A DNA stretch of 64,000 nt from Betaproteobacteria bacterium (GTDB lineage: Bacteria > Pseudomonadota > Gammaproteobacteria > Burkholderiales > CAIKXV01): NCBI GenBank assembly GCA_947458265.1, contig CANGYF010000004.1:62001-126000 (forward strand), given 5' to 3'. Both the position numbers and the translations under genes were made by a program. The notes under the pieces were generated by a model, which saw only the letters and a program-made list of their open reading frames with translations, was not told the origin of the DNA and ran no database searches. This document shows positions 1-11,223 of the stretch, in pieces. The number at the start of each line of letters is the position of its first letter. Positions within the stretch are counted from its first letter, which is position 1.

Positions 1-447
1 GTGGCGCTGGCGGTGTCGTTGCATGCACCGAACGACGCGCTGCGAGACAGGCTTGTCCCGATCAACAAGCGCTTCCCGATCCGCGAACTGCTGGCTGCAT
101 GCGTGCGCTACCTCGACTACGCGCCGCGCGACTTCATCATGTTCGAGTACGTGATGCTCGAGGGCGTCAACGATTCGGTCGAGCAGGCGCGCGAACTGGT
201 GCGCACCGTTGCATCGGTACCCTGCAAGATCAACCTGATCCCGTTCAATCCGTTCCCGCAGTCGGGTTTCCGCCGATCGCCGCCCGACGCGGTGCGGCGC
301 TTCGCCGAAGTGCTGCATGCGGCAGGCCTGATCGCAACCACGCGCAAGACGCGCGGGGACGACATCGATGCGGCCTGCGGACAACTCGCCGGGCAGGTGC
401 AGGATCGCACCCGACGTGTGATCCGCCGGCAGGGAGCGGTGCAGTGA
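1..447 (+). CDS. rlmN: RlmN, dual-specificity rRNA/tRNA adenine C2-methyltransferase (3' part only)
   Basis: This is the C-terminal 148 residues of a radical-SAM methyltransferase that modifies A2503 of 23S rRNA and A37 of some tRNAs. The real start lies before the window; the GTG at base 1 is only an internal codon. What remains shows the family's late motifs: VSLHAPND near the beginning, then [10 protein letters not shown], and a terminal [20 protein letters not shown] segment containing the cysteine that forms the protein-methyl intermediate. The radical-SAM CxxxCxxC cluster is upstream and not visible. The stop overlaps the next gene's GTG, and rlmN-pilW-rodZ-ispG is a common betaproteobacterial order. 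Confidence 0.93.
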   Translation: MALAVSLHAPNDALRDRLVPINKRFPIRELLAACVRYLDYAPRDFIMFEYVMLEGVNDSVEQARELVRTVASVPCKINLIPFNPFPQSGFRRSPPDAVRRFAEVLHAAGLIATTRKTRGDDIDAACGQLAGQVQDRTRRVIRRQGAVQ

Positions 448-1298
448 ACGCGACCTCCATTTCTTTCATGCGCCGGGCAACCGCCGCAGCGCTGTGTGCG
501 ACGGGCCTGGTGCTGTCGGGCTGCACGACGTCCATGCTCGGCGGTTCGGCGGCGTCCTCTGCGGCCTCGGCGGCGGCGAACAAGGGCACGGTGTCACCAC
601 AGGCGCAGGTGCCCGACCAGAAGCCCGATCCGAAGGAAGCGGCCCGGCTGCGCGTCGAGCTCGCATCGCTGTACTTCTCGCGCGGGTCGATCGGTCCGGC
701 GCTGGACGAGGCGAACTCGGCGGCGAAGCTCGATCCGGAGAATGCGCAGGCATTCAACCTGCTCGGGCTGATCAACATGCAACTGAAGGAGGACGCGCAG
801 GCGAGCCTGAACTTCGAGCGTGCGCTTCGTCTCGCGGGCAACGATCCCGACATCAACAACAACTACGGCTGGTTCCTGTGCGAGCGCGGGCGGCATGCCG
901 AGTCGATCAAGTTCTTCATGGCGGCGGTGCGCAGCCCGCTTTACACGAACGTCGACCGTTCGCTGGTCAACGCGGGTACCTGTTCACGCCGGCGCGGCGA
1001 TGAAGCGGAAGCGCGCCGCTTCTTCGAACAGGCACTCGCGGTGCGCAGCAACCAGCCAGTGGCGCTGTTCAACCTGGCCGACATGTCGTTCGCGCGCGGC
1101 AACGTGCCTGAAGCGCGCCTGTTCCTGAACCGCTTCATGCAGGCTGCGCCGCCGACCGCCGAGGTGCTGTGGCTCGGCGTACGCGTCGAGCGCGCGCTCG
1201 GCGACCGGCAGGCGGAAGCACTCTATGCACAACAGTTGCGGCGCCTCTTTCCCGGCGCGCCGGAGACGCAGTTGCTGACCCAGCAAGGCGGGCGATGA
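444..1298 (+). CDS. pilW: PilW/PilF-type TPR lipoprotein (type IV pilus biogenesis)
   Basis: Outer-membrane pilotin-like lipoprotein that in its family is needed for secretin assembly or stability of type IV pili. The start is ambiguous: a GTG at 444 overlaps the rlmN stop (GTGA), while an ATG at 468 begins a compact lipoprotein signal [19 protein letters not shown] with a clear LSGC lipobox. The mature part is a chain of tetratricopeptide repeats with motifs such as [31 protein letters not shown] and [16 protein letters not shown]. From 468 the protein is 276 residues, slightly longer than typical PilF. It overlaps rodZ by four bases. Confidence 0.88.
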   Translation: MNATSISFMRRATAAALCATGLVLSGCTTSMLGGSAASSAASAAANKGTVSPQAQVPDQKPDPKEAARLRVELASLYFSRGSIGPALDEANSAAKLDPENAQAFNLLGLINMQLKEDAQASLNFERALRLAGNDPDINNNYGWFLCERGRHAESIKFFMAAVRSPLYTNVDRSLVNAGTCSRRRGDEAEARRFFEQALAVRSNQPVALFNLADMSFARGNVPEARLFLNRFMQAAPPTAEVLWLGVRVERALGDRQAEALYAQQLRRLFPGAPETQLLTQQGGR

Positions 1299-2329
1299 GC
1301 ATGGACATGAGCGAAGACTCGAAACACCCTGAATCCCGGTCGACGGTGGCCGATCCCGGCGCGCCCGGGCCGGACTTGCAGGAGGCGGCCGCGCCGTGCG
1401 GCGACAGCACGGCCGCGCCCGAGCCTGAGGCTGGGCCCGCGCCCGCGCCCGCGTCCGAGTCCCTTTCGGCCGGGGCGATGCTCGCCCAGGCTCGCGCACG
1501 CTGCAGCCTGTCCCTGGGCGAGGTGGCCAACCATCTCAAGCTGTCCATCCGCCAGGTAGAGGCACTGGAGAGCGACGCCTTCGACCGGCTGCCGTCGCCG
1601 ATGTTCATCCGCGGTTTCGCCCGCAGCTATGCACGTCTGGTGAAGGTCGATCCGGTGCCCGTGATGCGGGCGCTGGACCAGCACCTTCCGTTGCAGCCCG
1701 CGATCACGTCCGTGACGGCGCCGGTGCGCTCCTCGGCCACTCGGCAGCCGCCGCCCTCCGCCATCCCTTTCCCGTCGCCCGACCAGCCGTCGCGCCGCCT
1801 GCATTCGGTGGCGGCCCTGCTCGCGGCCGTGGTCGTCGGCTTCCTGGCGTTCGAATGGTTCGGGCCGGTCGGTGTTGTCGGGGTGCCCGGGCAGGGAGCG
1901 GGCGATCGGGCCCCGGCGGTCGCGGTGCCGCTGCAGCCGGGCGTGCCCGCAGCAGAGCCCTCCACGGCCGCAGTACCCGTGCCGGAGGGCACGGCCCCGG
2001 TACCTGCCGGCACCCTGCCGGCGGTGCCCCAGGCGCCGGTGGGCGCGTCGTCCTCCGCGCCTTCGGAGATCGGCGCTGCATTCGGCACTGCGCCGCGCTC
2101 GGTGCGCCTGTCGTTCGACCGCGAATCCTGGGTCGAGATTCGCGATGCCCGCGGCCGGCTGATCTTCTCGCAGTTGAATCCGCCTGGCTCGTCCCAGGTC
2201 GTGCAGGGTGAGCCGCCGCTCTCGCTGGTGGTCGGCAACGCGCGCAGCGTCAGGCTGGCCTACGGCGACCGCGATATCGACCTCGTCCCGTACACCCGCG
2301 TCGACGTCGCCCGCTTCACGCTGGACTGA
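1295..2329 (+). CDS. rodZ: RodZ-like helix-turn-helix membrane protein
   Basis: A 344-residue bitopic protein of the RodZ/DUF4115 type, a family linked to MreB and cell shape. An acidic, Pro/Ala-rich N-terminal extension of about 58 residues precedes a cytoplasmic HTH_25 domain (about 60-125, motif [20 protein letters not shown] and [12 protein letters not shown]). One transmembrane helix (about 171-187) follows, then a long Pro/Ala/Val linker and a C-terminal periplasmic DUF4115 beta domain ([18 protein letters not shown]). The chosen ATG at 1295 overlaps the pilW stop; in-frame ATGs at 1301 and 1307 are alternatives. Its place between pilW and ispG is the usual one. Confidence 0.86.
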   Translation: MSMDMSEDSKHPESRSTVADPGAPGPDLQEAAAPCGDSTAAPEPEAGPAPAPASESLSAGAMLAQARARCSLSLGEVANHLKLSIRQVEALESDAFDRLPSPMFIRGFARSYARLVKVDPVPVMRALDQHLPLQPAITSVTAPVRSSATRQPPPSAIPFPSPDQPSRRLHSVAALLAAVVVGFLAFEWFGPVGVVGVPGQGAGDRAPAVAVPLQPGVPAAEPSTAAVPVPEGTAPVPAGTLPAVPQAPVGASSSAPSEIGAAFGTAPRSVRLSFDRESWVEIRDARGRLIFSQLNPPGSSQVVQGEPPLSLVVGNARSVRLAYGDRDIDLVPYTRVDVARFTLD

Positions 2330-2384
2330 ACTCGCCGGGCGCCGGGGTGGGGTAGAGTCGGGGATCGGATCTGGAGGAATGGCG

Positions 2385-3665
2385 ATGGAAACGGTCGGAG
2401 GAGTGTCTGTCGGGGAAACCGGGGTTGGCCCACGCGCGCGGCGGCAGACCCGGCAGGTCAGGGTAGGGCATGTGCGGATCGGCGGCGATGCCCCGATCAT
2501 GGTGCAGTCGATGACCAACACGGATACCGCGGATGCCGAAGCCACGGCGGTGCAGGTGGCGCAACTCGCGCGCGCCGGTTCCGAGGTGGTGCGCATCACC
2601 GTCAACAGCCCCGAGGCGGCGGCTCAGGTCCCGGCTATCCGGGCCCGCCTCGATGCGATGGGCTGCAACGTACCGCTGGTCGGCGACTTCCACTTCAACG
2701 GGCACCGGTTGCTCACCCAGTATCCCGACTGTGCCGAGGTACTCGACGCCTACCGGATCAACCCCGGCAACGTCGGCCGTGGATCGAAACGTGACGAGCA
2801 GTTCGGCACGATGATCGAGGCGGCCATCCGCTACGGCAAGCCAGTGCGCATCGGCGTCAACTGGGGCAGCCTCGACCAGGAACTGCTGGCCCGCCTGATG
2901 GACGAGAACGCGCAACTCCCCCGCCCGGCCGAGGCCGCGGCGGTGATGCGCGAGGCACTGGTGGTATCGGCGATCGACAGCGCACGCGAGGCCGAGGCGA
3001 TCGGTCTGCCGGGCGACCGTATCGTCCTGTCGGCCAAGGTCAGCGCCGTGCAGGACCTGATCACCGTCTACCGGGAACTGTCCCGCCGCTGCGACTACCC
3101 GCTGCACCTGGGCCTGACCGAGGCTGGCATGGGATCCAAGGGCATCGTCGCCTCCACGGCCGCGATGGCGGTGCTGCTGCAGGAGGGTATCGGCGACACC
3201 ATCCGGGTATCGCTGACCCCGGAACCGAACGGCGACCGCACGCGTGAGGTGATCGTCGCGCAGGAGATCCTGCAGACGATGGGGCTACGCTCGTTCACGC
3301 CGATGGTGGTCGCCTGTCCCGGGTGCGGCCGCACCAGCAGCACGTTCTTCCAGGAACTGGCCGATGGCATCCAGAGCTACCTGCGGGCGCAGATGCCAGT
3401 CTGGCGCGACCAGTATGCGGGGGTCGAGACGATGACCGTGGCGGTGATGGGCTGCGTCGTGAACGGGCCGGGCGAGAGCAAGCACGCGAACATCGGCATC
3501 AGCCTGCCCGGGTCGGGCGAGACCCCGGTCGCACCGGTGTTCGTCGACGGCCGCAAGACGGTCACGCTCAAGGGCGACGGCATCGCCGCCGAGTTCAAGG
3601 CGATCGTCGACGACTACGTCCGTTCCCACTATTCGGCACGCACCGAGGCGTCTGCAGGGGCCTGA
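2385..3665 (+). CDS. ispG: 4-hydroxy-3-methylbut-2-en-1-yl diphosphate synthase IspG (GcpE)
   Basis: Iron-sulfur enzyme of the MEP isoprenoid pathway that converts MEcPP to HMBPP. The N-terminal TIM-barrel motif [19 protein letters not shown] and GDFHFNG are present, as are the C-terminal 4Fe-4S cysteines in [11 protein letters not shown] and [19 protein letters not shown]. The 426-residue length fits the proteobacterial family. GGAGGA at 2373-2378 is 6 bases before the ATG at 2385 and almost touches the ATG at 2379, so 2385 is preferred. A 55-base gap separates it from rodZ. Confidence 0.96.
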   Translation: METVGGVSVGETGVGPRARRQTRQVRVGHVRIGGDAPIMVQSMTNTDTADAEATAVQVAQLARAGSEVVRITVNSPEAAAQVPAIRARLDAMGCNVPLVGDFHFNGHRLLTQYPDCAEVLDAYRINPGNVGRGSKRDEQFGTMIEAAIRYGKPVRIGVNWGSLDQELLARLMDENAQLPRPAEAAAVMREALVVSAIDSAREAEAIGLPGDRIVLSAKVSAVQDLITVYRELSRRCDYPLHLGLTEAGMGSKGIVASTAAMAVLLQEGIGDTIRVSLTPEPNGDRTREVIVAQEILQTMGLRSFTPMVVACPGCGRTSSTFFQELADGIQSYLRAQMPVWRDQYAGVETMTVAVMGCVVNGPGESKHANIGISLPGSGETPVAPVFVDGRKTVTLKGDGIAAEFKAIVDDYVRSHYSARTEASAGA

Positions 3666-3678
3666 CCCGCCGCCGCGC

Positions 3679-3684
3679 TATACT
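3679..3684 (+). promoter_or_regulatory. Possible -10 element upstream of hisS
   Basis: TATACT, five of six matches to the sigma-70 -10 consensus, lies 14 bases after the ispG stop and about 98 bases before hisS. No convincing -35 hexamer is seen at the right distance. It suggests hisS has its own promoter inside the operon. Confidence 0.4.
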
Positions 3685-3712
3685 TGGCGGCTTTGCCTTC
3701 GCATTGGTGGCT

Positions 3713-3751
3713 CACCGCAGTGGTGCACCGCAGTGCCCCACCGCAGGGCCC
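3713..3751 (+). repeat. Three 13-base direct repeats in the hisS leader
   Basis: Three contiguous 13-base units beginning CACCGCAG start at 3713, 3726 and 3739. The first eight bases are identical in all three and the last five vary. They lie between the candidate -10 and the hisS start, so would be transcribed in the leader. Confidence 0.7.
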
Positions 3752-3781
3752 CACTACTGGCGACCGAACAGAACCGTCCCG

Positions 3782-5047
<1,266 letters not shown>

Positions 5048-5092
5048 CCTCCCGATCCTTTCGTACACCGAATCCACAGACCCGGAAGACCG

Positions 5093-5731
5093 ATGGCCCA
5101 TTTCGACCTGGAACAGCAGGAGCAGATCGACGCGATCAAGACGTGGTGGGAACGCTACGGCAACCTGGTCACGATCGTGGTACTCGTGGTGGCGCTGGGG
5201 GTGACCGCCCTGTCCGGCTGGCGCTGGTACCAGAGCCGGCAGGCGGAGGGTGCGTCGCTGCTCTACCTGGCAGTGCAGGAAGGCCTGCAGGCGAACAACC
5301 AGACGCGCGTGCGCGAGGCGGCCGCGCAACTCACCGAGAAGTACCCCGGAACCGGCTATGCCGTCCTCGCCGCGCTGATCGCCGCGCGCATCGACTTCGA
5401 GGGCGGCGACAGCAAGACGGCGCGCACCCGCCTCGAGTGGGCGATCGCCAATGCGAAGCAGGACGAGTTCCGCGACCTCGCGCGCCTGCGGCTGGCTGCG
5501 GTGCTGGTCGATGACCGGGACCTGGTTGCCGCGCTGCGCGTGCTCGACGCGAAGCACGGCAACGCATTCGACGCGCTGTTCCTCGACCTGCGCGGTGACG
5601 TGCTGTTCGCGCAGGGCGACTCGAATGCCGCGCGCAACGCCTACCAGGCGGCGTTCGACAAGTTCGAGGAGAAGAGTCCGTACCGGGACCTGGTCCAGCT
5701 CAAGCTCGACGCGCTGGGCGAAGCGAGGTGA
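5093..5731 (+). CDS. yfgM: YfgM-like ancillary SecYEG translocon subunit
   Basis: A 212-residue tail-in inner-membrane protein with a short cytoplasmic segment (MAHFDLEQQEQIDAIKTWW), one transmembrane helix at about 25-45, and a periplasmic TPR-like domain (YLAVQEGLQANNQ, AVLAALIAARIDFEGGD, ALFLDLRGDVLFAQGD). In Enterobacteria YfgM associates with SecYEG and periplasmic chaperones; the role here is inferred from homology and from the conserved position between hisS and bamB. Its stop overlaps the possible bamB GTG start. Confidence 0.87.
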   Translation: MAHFDLEQQEQIDAIKTWWERYGNLVTIVVLVVALGVTALSGWRWYQSRQAEGASLLYLAVQEGLQANNQTRVREAAAQLTEKYPGTGYAVLAALIAARIDFEGGDSKTARTRLEWAIANAKQDEFRDLARLRLAAVLVDDRDLVAALRVLDAKHGNAFDALFLDLRGDVLFAQGDSNAARNAYQAAFDKFEEKSPYRDLVQLKLDALGEAR

Positions 5732-5736
5732 AGCGC

Positions 5737-6966
5737 ATGAGCGATCCGATCACTGCCTCCGGCATGGCCACCGTGCCGTCGATCCCCGCCCGGCGCAGCC
5801 TGTTGCGCGCGCTGTCTGTCGCCGGCCTGGCGCCGGCTGCGGTCGTCGGCTGCGGCACGGTCGGCAGTGCCTACGACCGCATGTTCTCCAAGGCAGTCGA
5901 TCCGCGCCTGAAGCCGGCCGAACTTGGCCCGATCCGGTCGAAGCTCTCGCTGCGCGTGCTCTGGCAGGGGCAGGTCGGGTCATCAGGACGCTATGTGTAC
6001 ATGCCTGCGGTGGACGGCGACTCGGTGTTCGCGATCGGCACCGACGGCAACCTGACCGGGTTCGAGTCGGCGACCGGCCGCGTCAGCTGGCGCCAGCAGG
6101 TGATCCGGCCGACGGCCGGCGGGGTAGGGGCCGGCAACGGACTGGTAGCGGTCGGCGGACAGAACGGCGAAGTGCAGGTCTACGCCCAGGGCGGCAAGCT
6201 GGCCTGGGAGACCCGGCTCTCGAGCGAGGTGCTGGCCGCACCGATGATCTCCGATGGCCTGGTGCTGGTGCGCACCGGAGACTCGCGCATCTGGGCCCTC
6301 GAGGCCGACAGCGGCCGACAGCGCTGGGTCTACCAGCGAGGTGCAGCACCCACGCTGGCGGTGCGTACCCATGTCGGCTTCACCGTGTCGCGCGGTGCCC
6401 TGTTCGCCGGCTTCGGCAATGGCCGCCTGGTCGGCCTCGACCTGAAGAGTGGCGCGGTCGGCCTCGACGTCGCAGTGGCGCTGCCGCGCGGCGCCACCGA
6501 ACTCGAGCGGGTGGTCGAGATCACCAGCCTGCCTTTGTTCGATAACAACGAGGTGTGTGCGGCGGCCTTCCAGGGCCGCGTCGCCTGCTTCGATGCGCAG
6601 CGCGGGTCGCTGCTCTGGTCGCGTGACATTTCCAGCATCTCCGGCGTCGAACTCGATTCCCGCGCGGTTTACGTGGTCGATGACCGCAGCGTCGTGCATG
6701 CACTCGATCGCAGCAGCGGGGCGAGCCTGTGGCGCCAGGCCGGGCTTCAGTTGCGCAACGTCGGTGCGCCGCGGCTGGTCGGCAAGGCGCTGGTGGTGGG
6801 CGACTTCCAGGGGTTCGTGCACCTGCTCGACCCCGAGGATGGCAGCTTCATCGCCCGGCTCCCGACCGACGGCAGCGCGATCTCGGTCGGTGCCCGGCCG
6901 GTCGACCGTGGCTTCGTGATCCAGACCCGTCGCGGTGGCGTTTTCGCCATGGGCGTGGCCGCCTGA
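5737..6966 (+). CDS. bamB: Outer membrane protein assembly factor BamB
   Basis: Lipoprotein subunit of the BAM complex, which inserts beta-barrel proteins into the outer membrane. The N-terminus has a signal segment [21 protein letters not shown] ending in a lipobox cysteine. The mature part is a PQQ-type beta-propeller with repeating [15 protein letters not shown], [30 protein letters not shown] and [14 protein letters not shown] blades. The ATG at 5737 has GAGG eight bases upstream; a GTG at 5728 overlapping the yfgM stop is the alternative. It is followed at once by der. Confidence 0.92.
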   Translation: MSDPITASGMATVPSIPARRSLLRALSVAGLAPAAVVGCGTVGSAYDRMFSKAVDPRLKPAELGPIRSKLSLRVLWQGQVGSSGRYVYMPAVDGDSVFAIGTDGNLTGFESATGRVSWRQQVIRPTAGGVGAGNGLVAVGGQNGEVQVYAQGGKLAWETRLSSEVLAAPMISDGLVLVRTGDSRIWALEADSGRQRWVYQRGAAPTLAVRTHVGFTVSRGALFAGFGNGRLVGLDLKSGAVGLDVAVALPRGATELERVVEITSLPLFDNNEVCAAAFQGRVACFDAQRGSLLWSRDISSISGVELDSRAVYVVDDRSVVHALDRSSGASLWRQAGLQLRNVGAPRLVGKALVVGDFQGFVHLLDPEDGSFIARLPTDGSAISVGARPVDRGFVIQTRRGGVFAMGVAA

Positions 6967-6970
6967 TCCG

Positions 6971-8323
6971 ATGCAACCTACCCTTGTGCTGGTCGGACGG
7001 CCGAATGTCGGCAAGTCCACGCTGTTCAACCGTCTCACCCAGTCGCGCGATGCGCTGGTTGCAGATTTCCCGGGACTGACCCGTGACCGTCACTACGGCC
7101 GCGGCTCGTTCAGCGGCCGGCAGTACCTGGTCGTCGACACCGGCGGTTTCGAGCCGGTCGTGCGCGAGGGCATCGTGCGCGAGATGGCCCGGCAGACCGA
7201 GCAGGCGATCGACGAAGCCGATGCGATCCTGTTCCTGGTCGACTATCGCACCGGCCTGACGCCGCTCGATCGCGAGATTGCCGCGCGCCTGCGGGTGACC
7301 GGGCGTCCCGTCTGGCTCGCGGTGAACAAGGCGGAGGGTATCCAGGATGCGATCGCCGGGGCCGACTTCCAGTCGCTCGGCATCGGCACGCCGTGGAGGC
7401 TCTCGTCGGCGCACGGCGAGGGGGTCGGCGACCTGCTCGCGGATGTGCTCGCCCGGTTCCCGGAGGACGAACCAGAGCCCCCGTCGTCCGAACCTGAAGC
7501 GCCCGACGCGCCGCGCATCGCGATCGTCGGCCGGCCGAACGTGGGCAAGTCGACGCTCGCCAATGCGCTGCTTGGCGAGGAGCGCATGCTGGTGTTCGAC
7601 CTGCCCGGGACCACCCGCGACAGCATCCCGGCCGACTTCGAGCGCGGCGGCAAGCGCTACACGCTGGTCGACACGGCGGGCATGCGCCGGCGCGCCCGGG
7701 TCGACGAGGTGATCGAGAAGTTCTCGGTGATCAAGACGCTGAAGGCGATCGACGACTGCAACGTCGCCATCCTGGTGCTCGACGGTACCGATTCCGTCAG
7801 TGACCAGGACGCACACATCGCCGGGTACATCCTGGAGGCGGGGCGTGCGCTGGTGGTCGTGGTGAACAAGTGGGACGGACTGCCGTCCGAGGCGCGGGCC
7901 CGGGTCAAGGAGGACCTGGAGCGGCGACTCGGTTTCCTGTCGTTCGCCCGTACCTTGTTCGTGTCGGCCAGACGCGGTACCGGGCTCAATGCGCTGCTGC
8001 CGGCGGTGGATGCAGCCTACCGGGCGGCGACGCTGCGGCTGCCCACGCCGAAACTCACCCGGGCGTTGCTGGCGGCCGTGGAGAAGCAGAATCCGCCGCG
8101 GTCCGGTTTCTCCCGCCCCAAGCTGCGCTACGCCCACCAGGGCGGGATGAATCCGCCGATCGTGGTCATCCATGGCAATTCGCTCGATTCGGTGCCGGCG
8201 AGCTATCGGCGCTACCTCGAACACATGTTCCGTTCGACCTTCCGGCTCGAAGGAACACCGCTGCGCATACAGTTCAAGAGCAGCACCAATCCGTATGAAG
8301 GCAGGCCGCGTACGCCGAAGTGA
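6971..8323 (+). CDS. der: Ribosome biogenesis GTPase Der (EngA)
   Basis: Double-GTPase needed for 50S subunit maturation, 450 residues. Two G domains are visible, each with a [10 protein letters not shown]-loop (about residues 8-16 and 186-194), [12 protein letters not shown] and [12 protein letters not shown] switch regions, and NKAEG and NKWDGLP as the guanine-specificity motifs. A C-terminal KH-like domain (about 350-450) ends the protein. It starts five bases after the bamB stop and precedes hfq. Confidence 0.97.
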   Translation: MQPTLVLVGRPNVGKSTLFNRLTQSRDALVADFPGLTRDRHYGRGSFSGRQYLVVDTGGFEPVVREGIVREMARQTEQAIDEADAILFLVDYRTGLTPLDREIAARLRVTGRPVWLAVNKAEGIQDAIAGADFQSLGIGTPWRLSSAHGEGVGDLLADVLARFPEDEPEPPSSEPEAPDAPRIAIVGRPNVGKSTLANALLGEERMLVFDLPGTTRDSIPADFERGGKRYTLVDTAGMRRRARVDEVIEKFSVIKTLKAIDDCNVAILVLDGTDSVSDQDAHIAGYILEAGRALVVVVNKWDGLPSEARARVKEDLERRLGFLSFARTLFVSARRGTGLNALLPAVDAAYRAATLRLPTPKLTRALLAAVEKQNPPRSGFSRPKLRYAHQGGMNPPIVVIHGNSLDSVPASYRRYLEHMFRSTFRLEGTPLRIQFKSSTNPYEGRPRTPK

Positions 8324-8422
8324 AGGCGGAGGCTGGACATTGGCGTGTTGCGGCGCAGCGGGTGGCGACTGCACCCAAAATCCAGTACAGTGGTTTATCA
8401 AGAATAAGCGAGGTAAAGCCAC

Positions 8423-8662
8423 GTGAGCGCTAAAGGACAATTGCTGCAGGATCCTTTCCTGAACACGCTCCGCAAGGAGCATGTGCCGGTGTCGATCTAC
8501 CTGGTCAATGGCATCAAGCTGCAGGGACAGATCGAGTCGTTCGACCAGTATGTGGTGCTGCTCAAGAACACGGTGACGCAAATGGTCTACAAGCACGCCA
8601 TCTCGACAGTCGTGCCCGCGCGGGCCGTCAGCATCCACTACGATCCGCCGGCTGACAGCTGA
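8423..8662 (+). CDS. hfq: RNA chaperone Hfq
   Basis: Hexameric Sm-like RNA chaperone that pairs small RNAs with mRNAs, 79 residues. The start is a GTG; the protein begins [20 protein letters not shown] and includes the Sm1 motif ([19 protein letters not shown]) and Sm2 motif [10 protein letters not shown]. The C-terminal tail is very short, as usual in betaproteobacteria. About 100 bases separate it from der. hfq-hflX-hflK-hflC is a long-conserved order. Confidence 0.97.
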   Translation: MSAKGQLLQDPFLNTLRKEHVPVSIYLVNGIKLQGQIESFDQYVVLLKNTVTQMVYKHAISTVVPARAVSIHYDPPADS

Positions 8663-8701
8663 GTCCCGCATTGCACAACCCTTCGAGCCGATAGCCGCCG
8701 G

Positions 8702-9964
8702 ATGTTCGAACGGCCAGATACCGGCAGCCGAGCGCTGCTGGTCGCCCTCGGTACCTCCGAGCGCGACTACGACGAAAGCCTTGCCGAGCTTCGTGAACTG
8801 GCGGCATCGGCCTGCCTGGAAGTCGCGGGCGTGGTCGGTGGCGGTCGCAACCGGATCGACCCCTCGACCTATGCCGGGTCCGGAAAGGTCGCCGAGATAG
8901 CTGCACTGCGATCGGAACTCGATGTTTCGATCGTGATCTTCAACAACGAACTGTCGCCGGTGCAGGAGCGCAACCTGGAGCGGACACTGTGTTGCCGCGT
9001 GGTCGACCGCACGACGCTGATCCTCGACATCTTCGCGCAGCGCGCGCGTAGCCACGAGGGCAAGCTGCAGGTCGAACTCGCGCAGCTCGACCACCTGGCA
9101 ACGCGGCTGGTCCGTGGCTGGACCCACCTCGAACGGCAGAAGGGGGGCATCGGCCTGCGCGGACCGGGCGAGACCCAGCTCGAGACCGATCGCCGGCTGC
9201 TGGGCAAGCGCGTGAAGGTGCTGAAGGAGAAGCTGCAGAAGGTGGAGCGGCAGCGCGCGACGCAGCGCCGGTCGCGTGCGCGCGGTGCTGCGCTGTCGGT
9301 GTCGCTGGTGGGCTATACCAACGCCGGCAAGTCGACCCTGTTCAACGCGCTGACCCATGCCGGCACCTATGCCGCCGACCAGCTGTTCGCGACGCTCGAC
9401 ACCACCAGCCGGCGCATGTTCTCGCCAGCCGGGCGCAATATCGTGCTGTCGGATACGGTCGGTTTCATCCGCGACCTGCCGCATGAACTGGTGGCGGCGT
9501 TCCGTGCGACCCTGACCGAGACCGCGCAGGCGGACGTGCTGCTGCACGTGGTGGATTTCGCCAGCAACGACCGCGAGCGGCAGGTACGCGAGGTCAACCG
9601 TGTGCTGGCCGAGATCGGTGCCGATACGGTGCCGCAGATCCTCGTGTGCAACAAGATCGACCAGGTGTCGATCGATCCCAAGGTCGTCCACGACGACCTC
9701 GGTGGACTGACCAGCGTTTCGTTGTCGGCGCTCACCGGCGCCGGCGTCGACCTGCTGCGGGTGGCGCTGGACGATTTCTTTGATCGTGCTGAACGTGATC
9801 CGGCGTTTGAATCGGATGAGGAACGTGATCCGGCGTTTGGATCGGATGAGGAGGGCGACGTGTCGATGAGCGGGCTGCCACTGCCGCCCGCGTCGGCGAT
9901 CGTCGATGCGGAAACATGGACCATTGGTCCGGGAGGCGCCGCCACAGGCGCCAGGAGCAGGTAA
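8702..9964 (+). CDS. hflX: Ribosome-associated GTPase HflX
   Basis: GTPase that splits or rescues ribosomes, 420 residues. The N-terminal HflX domain carries GGGRNRIDPSTYAGSGKV and FNNELSPVQERNLE. A helical linker with GGIGLRGPGETQLETDRR follows, then a G domain with P-loop VGYTNAGKSTLFN, switch DTTSRRM and DTVGFIRDLPHELVAAFRATLTE, and NKID. The last 60 residues contain a duplicated ten-residue acidic unit (ERDPAFESDE, then ERDPAFGSDE). It runs two bases into the hflK start region. Confidence 0.96.
   Translation: MFERPDTGSRALLVALGTSERDYDESLAELRELAASACLEVAGVVGGGRNRIDPSTYAGSGKVAEIAALRSELDVSIVIFNNELSPVQERNLERTLCCRVVDRTTLILDIFAQRARSHEGKLQVELAQLDHLATRLVRGWTHLERQKGGIGLRGPGETQLETDRRLLGKRVKVLKEKLQKVERQRATQRRSRARGAALSVSLVGYTNAGKSTLFNALTHAGTYAADQLFATLDTTSRRMFSPAGRNIVLSDTVGFIRDLPHELVAAFRATLTETAQADVLLHVVDFASNDRERQVREVNRVLAEIGADTVPQILVCNKIDQVSIDPKVVHDDLGGLTSVSLSALTGAGVDLLRVALDDFFDRAERDPAFESDEERDPAFGSDEEGDVSMSGLPLPPASAIVDAETWTIGPGGAATGARSR
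9791..9850 (+). repeat. Two tandem 30-base repeats inside hflX
   Basis: Bases 9791-9820 and 9821-9850 differ by a single base (A/G). The unit is a multiple of three, so the reading frame is kept and the HflX tail gains one ten-residue acidic repeat. This looks like a recent in-frame duplication. Confidence 0.9.
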
Positions 9965-9966
9965 CG

Positions 9967-11223
9967 ATGGGCTTGAACGACAATCAGTGGGGAAATCGCG
10001 GCAGCGGCGGCGGCGGTGGAGGTGGGAACAACCAGGGTCCGCCTGACCTCGATGAGCTCTGGCGCCGGTTCAACCGCAAGCTGAACGAAGTGCTCGGCAA
10101 CCGCAAGCAGGGTCCGCGCGAGGTCGGTGGCGGATCCGGCGGCGGGTTCGGCGGTGGCGGTCTTTCTGCCGGACAATGGCGCAACGGCGGCCTGGTGATC
10201 GGCGTCATCGTGTTCCTGGTCTGGATGTCGAGCGGCGTCTACATCGTCGCGCCGGCAGAGCGCGGCGTGGTGCTGCGCTTCGGCAAGTTCGTCGAAGAGA
10301 CCAACCCCGGGCCGCGCTGGCACCTGCCGTGGCCGATCGAGCGCGCCGAAGTGGTCAACGTGTCGGGCGTGCGCACGGTCGAGATCGGCTACCGCAACAA
10401 TCCGCGCAACAAGGTGCTGCGCGAATCGCTGATGCTCACCGACGACGAGAACATCGTCGACGTGCAGTTCGCTGTGCAGTACACGTTGTCCTCCGGGCGC
10501 GACTTCCTGCTCAACGTGCGCAACCCCGACGAATCGGTGCTGCAGGCGGCCGAGACCGCGATCCGCCAGGTAGTCGGCGTGCGCCGGATGGATTCCGTGC
10601 TGTACGAGGACCGTGGCGGGGTGCAGGCCGACGTGCTGAAGGTGATGCAGAGCCTGCTCGACCGCTACAACCTGGGCATCGTGATCAGCAACGTCACCAT
10701 GCAGTCGGCGCAGCCGCCGGAGCAGGTGCAGGCCGCCTTCGACGACGCGGTAAGGGCAGGCCAGGACCGCGAGCGCCAGAAGAACGAGGGCGAGGCGTAC
10801 GCGAACGACGTGATCCCGCGTGCGCGCGGCGCGGCTGCGCGCTTGGCCGAGGAGGCCGAGGGCTACCGCCAGCGTGTGGTCGCTACGGCACAGGGCGAGG
10901 CGACACGCTTCCGGCTGGTGGTTGAGGAGTACAACCGCGCGCCGCGCGTCACCCGCGATCGTCTGTATATCGACGCGATGAACACGGTGATGACCAACGC
11001 TACCAAGGTGGTCGTCGACCAGCGCCAGGGCAGCAACCTGCTGTTCCTGCCGCTGGACAAGCTGATCGCCTCGGTCGGTGCCACGGCACCGGCTGTCAAT
11101 CCTGGCGATCCGGTCGCAGCCCCGGCGGCGGCCAAGCCGGCCCCGACGGAGCCGGCCGCGTCCCCCGAAACCGCACGCTCTCGTGATGCGTTCCGTAGCC
11201 GCGAGAGGGAGCAGCGTCAATGA
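9967..11223 (+). CDS. hflK: FtsH protease regulator HflK
   Basis: SPFH/prohibitin-family inner-membrane protein that forms the HflKC cage around FtsH and restrains it. Of 418 residues, the first 70 are Gly-rich (runs of seven and more glycines) with the conserved DLDELWRRFNRKL. A single membrane helix spans about 75-94, then the band-7 domain starts at VAPAERGVVLRFGKF. Coiled-coil motifs rich in Ala/Glu/Arg lie at about 285-330. The stop overlaps the hflC ATG. Confidence 0.95.
   Translation: MGLNDNQWGNRGSGGGGGGGNNQGPPDLDELWRRFNRKLNEVLGNRKQGPREVGGGSGGGFGGGGLSAGQWRNGGLVIGVIVFLVWMSSGVYIVAPAERGVVLRFGKFVEETNPGPRWHLPWPIERAEVVNVSGVRTVEIGYRNNPRNKVLRESLMLTDDENIVDVQFAVQYTLSSGRDFLLNVRNPDESVLQAAETAIRQVVGVRRMDSVLYEDRGGVQADVLKVMQSLLDRYNLGIVISNVTMQSAQPPEQVQAAFDDAVRAGQDRERQKNEGEAYANDVIPRARGAAARLAEEAEGYRQRVVATAQGEATRFRLVVEEYNRAPRVTRDRLYIDAMNTVMTNATKVVVDQRQGSNLLFLPLDKLIASVGATAPAVNPGDPVAAPAAAKPAPTEPAASPETARSRDAFRSREREQRQ

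Noticed and set aside
6848-9691. Very long minus-strand open frame across der, hfq and hflX
   Set aside because: It spans three well-recognised plus-strand genes and translates to a compositionally biased chain with no family motif.
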